Below are positions 41,834 through 44,101 of a stretch of 44,101 nt of DNA, in pieces. Below the pieces are notes generated by a model. The model worked only from the letters and a program-made list of their open reading frames with translations. It was not told the origin of the DNA and ran no database searches. The stretch's first letter is position 1. The number at the start of each line of letters is the position of its first letter. The position numbers were made by a program, and so were the translations under genes. This DNA comes from Ignavibacteriales bacterium (GTDB lineage Bacteria > Bacteroidota > Ignavibacteria > UBA10030), in the NCBI GenBank assembly GCA_016186715.1, contig JACPLA010000079.1, forward strand, positions 1 to 44,101, written 5' to 3'.

Positions 41834-41962
41834 ATGAATTACACTGTAGAGACATGGTCTCAAGATGACAATTCTTTTTTTGTCACAGTGAAGACGTTCA
41901 CACAAGAGCAGAATCTTCAGAAGGTGAGTCATCTGACTTATGGGCCCTCAGAGTCGGAATAA
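41834..41962 (+). CDS. Doubtful small ORF, 42 aa
   Basis: Reads MNYTVETWSQDDNSFFVTVK onward and ends GPSESE, with an alternating pattern that could form beta strands. AGGTAGG lies a few bases before the ATG. The stop codon TAA is the centre of the palindrome at 41953-41971. It is lower in G+C than neighbouring genes. No family is recognised; it may be a gene remnant or chance. Confidence 0.25.
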   Translation: MNYTVETWSQDDNSFFVTVKTFTQEQNLQKVSHLTYGPSESE

Positions 41963-41971
41963 CATTCCGAC
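41953..41971. repeat. Short palindrome (REP-like)
   Basis: GTCGGAAT (41953-41960), loop AAC, ATTCCGAC (41964-41971), followed by CTAC. A perfect 8-bp stem with a 3-nt loop in non-coding sequence. The GTCGGA/TCCGAC core is shared with the inverted repeat at 208-261. Confidence 0.65.
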
Positions 41972-41995
41972 CTACACCTGCGGTGCTTCTCGGGG

Positions 41996-43108
41996 CTACT
42001 GCCCTCCCGAAAGGAGGCTGAGCTGCGAATGATCATCGTCATCTTTGGAGGGGGAGTGAAGGCTTTTCAGGCGTTCCGTGAAGTTGTTCAATTGTTTGTC
42101 GGCTTTGTCGTAGTTGTTCTTCGCATTGGTCAGATGGAGGCCAAGGGTTTCAAACAGATCGGCAAATTTTCCGAGCTCACTCCCCAACCGCTGGAGGTTC
42201 TGAAAGATTTCCTTCGCACTTTGCTCGATTTCCAGCCCTTTCAGTCCCAGCGCAATCACACGAAGATGCGCATAAAAACTATTCGGAGAAACAGGAACAA
42301 CATGTTTCTTGGTCGCGTACGTGTAAAGCCCTGAATCCTCTGCAAAGGACTCGTCTTTGATGATCGTCTCATAATAGATGTTTTCTGCCGGAATATACAT
42401 CAGCGCGAAATCAAATGTCCCTTCATCCGGCCTGATGTACTTCCCCGCGATCGCGTCCACATGTTTCTTCACGTCGGAAACAAACGTCCTCGACGCGACT
42501 TTTTTCTCCTGATCGTTTTTTGCTTCCACCATCTTTCGAAAATTCTCAAGAGGGAATTTTGCGTCAACCGGAACTTTCCCGCCCGCCGTTTGAATCACGG
42601 CATCGACCGTCTCCCCCGTGCGAAAACGATACTGGATGCTGTAAGCGTTGACCGGCAGAACCTGTTTCAGAAGATCTTCAAGGAGCAACTCGCCGAGTCC
42701 GCCCCGGAGTTTGGGGGCTTTCAGCATCTCCTCAAGTTTCGAGACGCTTTGACCCAATTCCTTGATCTCCTGCGTTGCTTTCCCAAGCTCCCCCAACTTA
42801 CCCTGGACGTCCTGGATGACCTTCGCCGCGTTGTCCAGTCTTTGCCCCACCTGACCGGTGTTATTCTGCAGTTGCTGCGTAACGCTGGAAAGCTGTGTCG
42901 TCACAATCTGCAAATGCTGATTCACAGCCTCCGTCGTGTGCTTTAGGCTGGATGCAAGTTCGCTGCGGAGCGAATCGAGCTGCTGCTGGAAAAATGTGGC
43001 GCTCTGGAGCGGGTCCTGCGAGACCGACGGACGCCTCAGAAAAAGAACAATCAGGACAACCAGTCCGATGACAACAATGCTCAGCAGGATCGACATCAAG
43101 ATTTCCAT
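41996..43108 (-). CDS. rmuC: DNA recombination protein RmuC
   Basis: RmuC proteins limit sequence inversions and contain a predicted nuclease-like domain. The 370-aa product has an N-terminal membrane anchor (ILMSILLSIVVIGLVVLIVL), a long coiled coil (about 50-150, LRSELASSLKHTTEAVNQHL and following) and the RmuC domain beginning LRGGLGELLLEDLLKQVLP. AVIQTAGGKVPVDAKFPLEN, DFALMYIPAENIYYETI and VVPVSPNSFYAHLRVIALGL follow. The start is taken at 43108, 4 bp after the upstream stop at 43113; an upstream in-frame start at 43162 would overlap that gene. Confidence 0.95.
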   Translation of the reverse strand: MEILMSILLSIVVIGLVVLIVLFLRRPSVSQDPLQSATFFQQQLDSLRSELASSLKHTTEAVNQHLQIVTTQLSSVTQQLQNNTGQVGQRLDNAAKVIQDVQGKLGELGKATQEIKELGQSVSKLEEMLKAPKLRGGLGELLLEDLLKQVLPVNAYSIQYRFRTGETVDAVIQTAGGKVPVDAKFPLENFRKMVEAKNDQEKKVASRTFVSDVKKHVDAIAGKYIRPDEGTFDFALMYIPAENIYYETIIKDESFAEDSGLYTYATKKHVVPVSPNSFYAHLRVIALGLKGLEIEQSAKEIFQNLQRLGSELGKFADLFETLGLHLTNAKNNYDKADKQLNNFTERLKSLHSPSKDDDDHSQLSLLSGGQ

Positions 43109-43112
43109 ACGA

Positions 43113-44101
43113 TTACTTGATAAAGAAAATAACGGTGACAAGCAAACCGACGGCGATTGCAACCCCGCGGGACTTCTGTCTCGAACGCTGTTTCAAGGCG
43201 GTCCACCCTTTCGCCACCCCGACCATCAGAGCCGCCAAGCCGATTGTCCCGGTCAGAGATTCAAGAAGCGTGAATGTGCGGCCAAACATTGTCGCAAGGC
43301 TCCGCTCGTTCCAGAATGTGCCGTAAATGATCAGAAGATGAGCCACGTAGACTAACAGCGTTTCCCGGCTCACGTCCAGGGGAACAGACCTCCTGGTTTC
43401 ACGAAGTCGTGCGTACTGCCAGCAAACCGCCAGCAACAGAAGAACGATTCCAAAGCGTAACCCAAAGAATAACGGATTAGCGCGAATATCCGGAGAAACC
43501 AACGGAATTCGAACGGGAATGTTCGCCAAGGCGTAAAGAACGACCAACCCTACACCCCAGCCGGTCATCCGTCGAACAAACATTCGTTCCGATTCCGAAT
43601 CCTCCACGCGAAGGTACCGGGCTCCCACCACACCTCCGAACAGAATGAATCCCGCCCATGGAAACAGGGGAAAGAGAGAATCATGCCGGCTGTTCATGTA
43701 CGCAGCGACAGAAGGATGGAGAACCGTATTGAAATCGAATTCCCAGGTGAACGGAGCGGCCAATACCGCAGCGCTCCCCAGTATGAAGAGAAACTGCGCA
43801 TACTGTTTTCCACCGTGCAGAAACAGCCGGGCGACAAACATGACGAGAAGTCCAAGAGCGATGCAGTGGAGAACGTCCGCCTGGTAAAATTTCAACCAGC
43901 CTGCGTCCGTCGTTTCTCGCACGGTCTGCGTGAACGAAAAGAAGGGAATGTGCAAGGCGTACCCGATTCCTAAAATCAGCGCGAGGCGGCCCAGTTGCCT
44001 CCGGAACGCGGAGCCGAAACTCCTGAACTCCTCCATTTTTCGCTCACTGACAACAGTGAAGACAAGGCCTGCAACAAAGAGGAAAGCCGGAGCAACAAGA
44101 C
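43113..44101 (-). CDS. Membrane acyltransferase, DUF1624 / heparan-alpha-glucosaminide N-acetyltransferase-like, 5'-truncated
   Basis: Polytopic membrane protein running off the right edge; 329 codons are inside. The frame stays open beyond the ATG at 44036 to the edge, and the extra residues (VAPAFLFVAGLVFTVVSERK) match the conserved 'aPaFLFvaG' segment of DUF1624-type proteins, so the real start lies outside. Further on are QADVLHCIALGLLVMFVARL, SLFPLFPWAGFILFGGVVGA and LLVYVAHLLIIYG, typical of this and related acyltransferase-3-like families. The first helix, with the usual 'D-x-x-RG' motif, is not in the window. Acyl acceptor unknown. Confidence 0.82.
   Translation of the reverse strand, partial: LVAPAFLFVAGLVFTVVSERKMEEFRSFGSAFRRQLGRLALILGIGYALHIPFFSFTQTVRETTDAGWLKFYQADVLHCIALGLLVMFVARLFLHGGKQYAQFLFILGSAAVLAAPFTWEFDFNTVLHPSVAAYMNSRHDSLFPLFPWAGFILFGGVVGARYLRVEDSESERMFVRRMTGWGVGLVVLYALANIPVRIPLVSPDIRANPLFFGLRFGIVLLLLAVCWQYARLRETRRSVPLDVSRETLLVYVAHLLIIYGTFWNERSLATMFGRTFTLLESLTGTIGLAALMVGVAKGWTALKQRSRQKSRGVAIAVGLLVTVIFFIK

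Larger units (their letters stand above)
41641..41995. other. 355-bp gap without an assured gene
   Basis: Holds a possible minus-strand promoter (41689-41717) for the duplicated membrane protein, a doubtful 42-codon ORF (41834-41962, plus) and a palindrome at 41953-41971. The sequence is more AT-rich than its surroundings. Nothing else is recognised. Confidence 0.7.

Overview
The window reads as an ordinary, gene-dense bacterial chromosome segment of about 53% G+C by eye, with almost every base accounted for. The gene set points to the Bacteroidota-Chlorobiota (FCB) side of the tree, most likely an Ignavibacteria- or Kapabacteria-like lineage. The markers are a GWxTD-domain protein, an SbsA-type Ig-like lipoprotein starting Cys-Ala-Gly then PSGGP, a fused gamma-alpha KorA with KorB, a K+-type membrane pyrophosphatase and a NuoABCDE complex I. 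Many genes keep clear Shine-Dalgarno sequences, which fits Chlorobiota/Ignavibacteria better than classical Bacteroidetes. The taxonomic call is inference; no rRNA is present.

Layout. Positions 1-2909 (minus strand) hold the start of a complex I operon, nuoA-B-C-D and the beginning of nuoE, with a perfect inverted repeat in the nuoD-nuoE gap. Positions 3036-9186 (minus) hold an unrecognised 166-aa protein, an Ig-like lipoprotein, a repeat cluster carrying a broken four-helix-bundle gene, mltG with an N-terminal chorismate-mutase-like helix, trpA and tsaD. Positions 9335-15388 (plus) hold rpmB, then pgsA-pgpA-cinA-thpR-recA-recX and an AI-2E family transporter. A minus-strand pair follows, a fatty acid desaturase and bioY. 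Positions 17514-33571 (plus) hold tRNA-Gln, prs, rplY, pth, hppA, rpsF-rpsR-rplI, korA-korB, nrnA, pepA, a GlcD-type flavoprotein, a GWxTD protein, pdxA and ftsE. From 33692 to the end (minus) lie nifU-like, mrp, rtcB, archease, purC, aat, a quinone oxidoreductase, pfkA, an internally duplicated membrane protein, rmuC and a partial membrane acyltransferase.

How the genes work together. Respiration and energy: NuoA-E, the H+/Na+-pumping pyrophosphatase, KorAB (2-oxoacid:ferredoxin oxidoreductase) and a GlcD-type flavoprotein. DNA and RNA upkeep: RecA, RecX, RmuC, NrnA, ThpR, and an RtcB-archease RNA ligation pair. Translation: bL28, bL25, bS6, bS18, bL9, Pth, tRNA-Gln, TsaD and Aat. Envelope: MltG, PgsA, PgpA, desaturase, FtsE. 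Metabolite supply: TrpA, Prs, PurC, PdxA, PfkA and BioY.

No CRISPR array, prophage, integrase, toxin-antitoxin pair, defence island or secondary-metabolite cluster is visible, and I do not find a wholly new multi-gene system. The best leads are: (1) a repeat element that supplies most of the signal peptide of a lipoprotein; (2) an in-frame chorismate-mutase-like helix fused to MltG and translationally coupled to trpA; (3) a set of promoters that all fit TTGnnn-N17/18-TAnnnT, one of which leaves tsaD effectively leaderless; (4) a membrane protein made of two tandem copies of one unrecognised four-helix module; (5) a strong terminator-like hairpin sitting exactly at the predicted transcription start ahead of tRNA-Gln.
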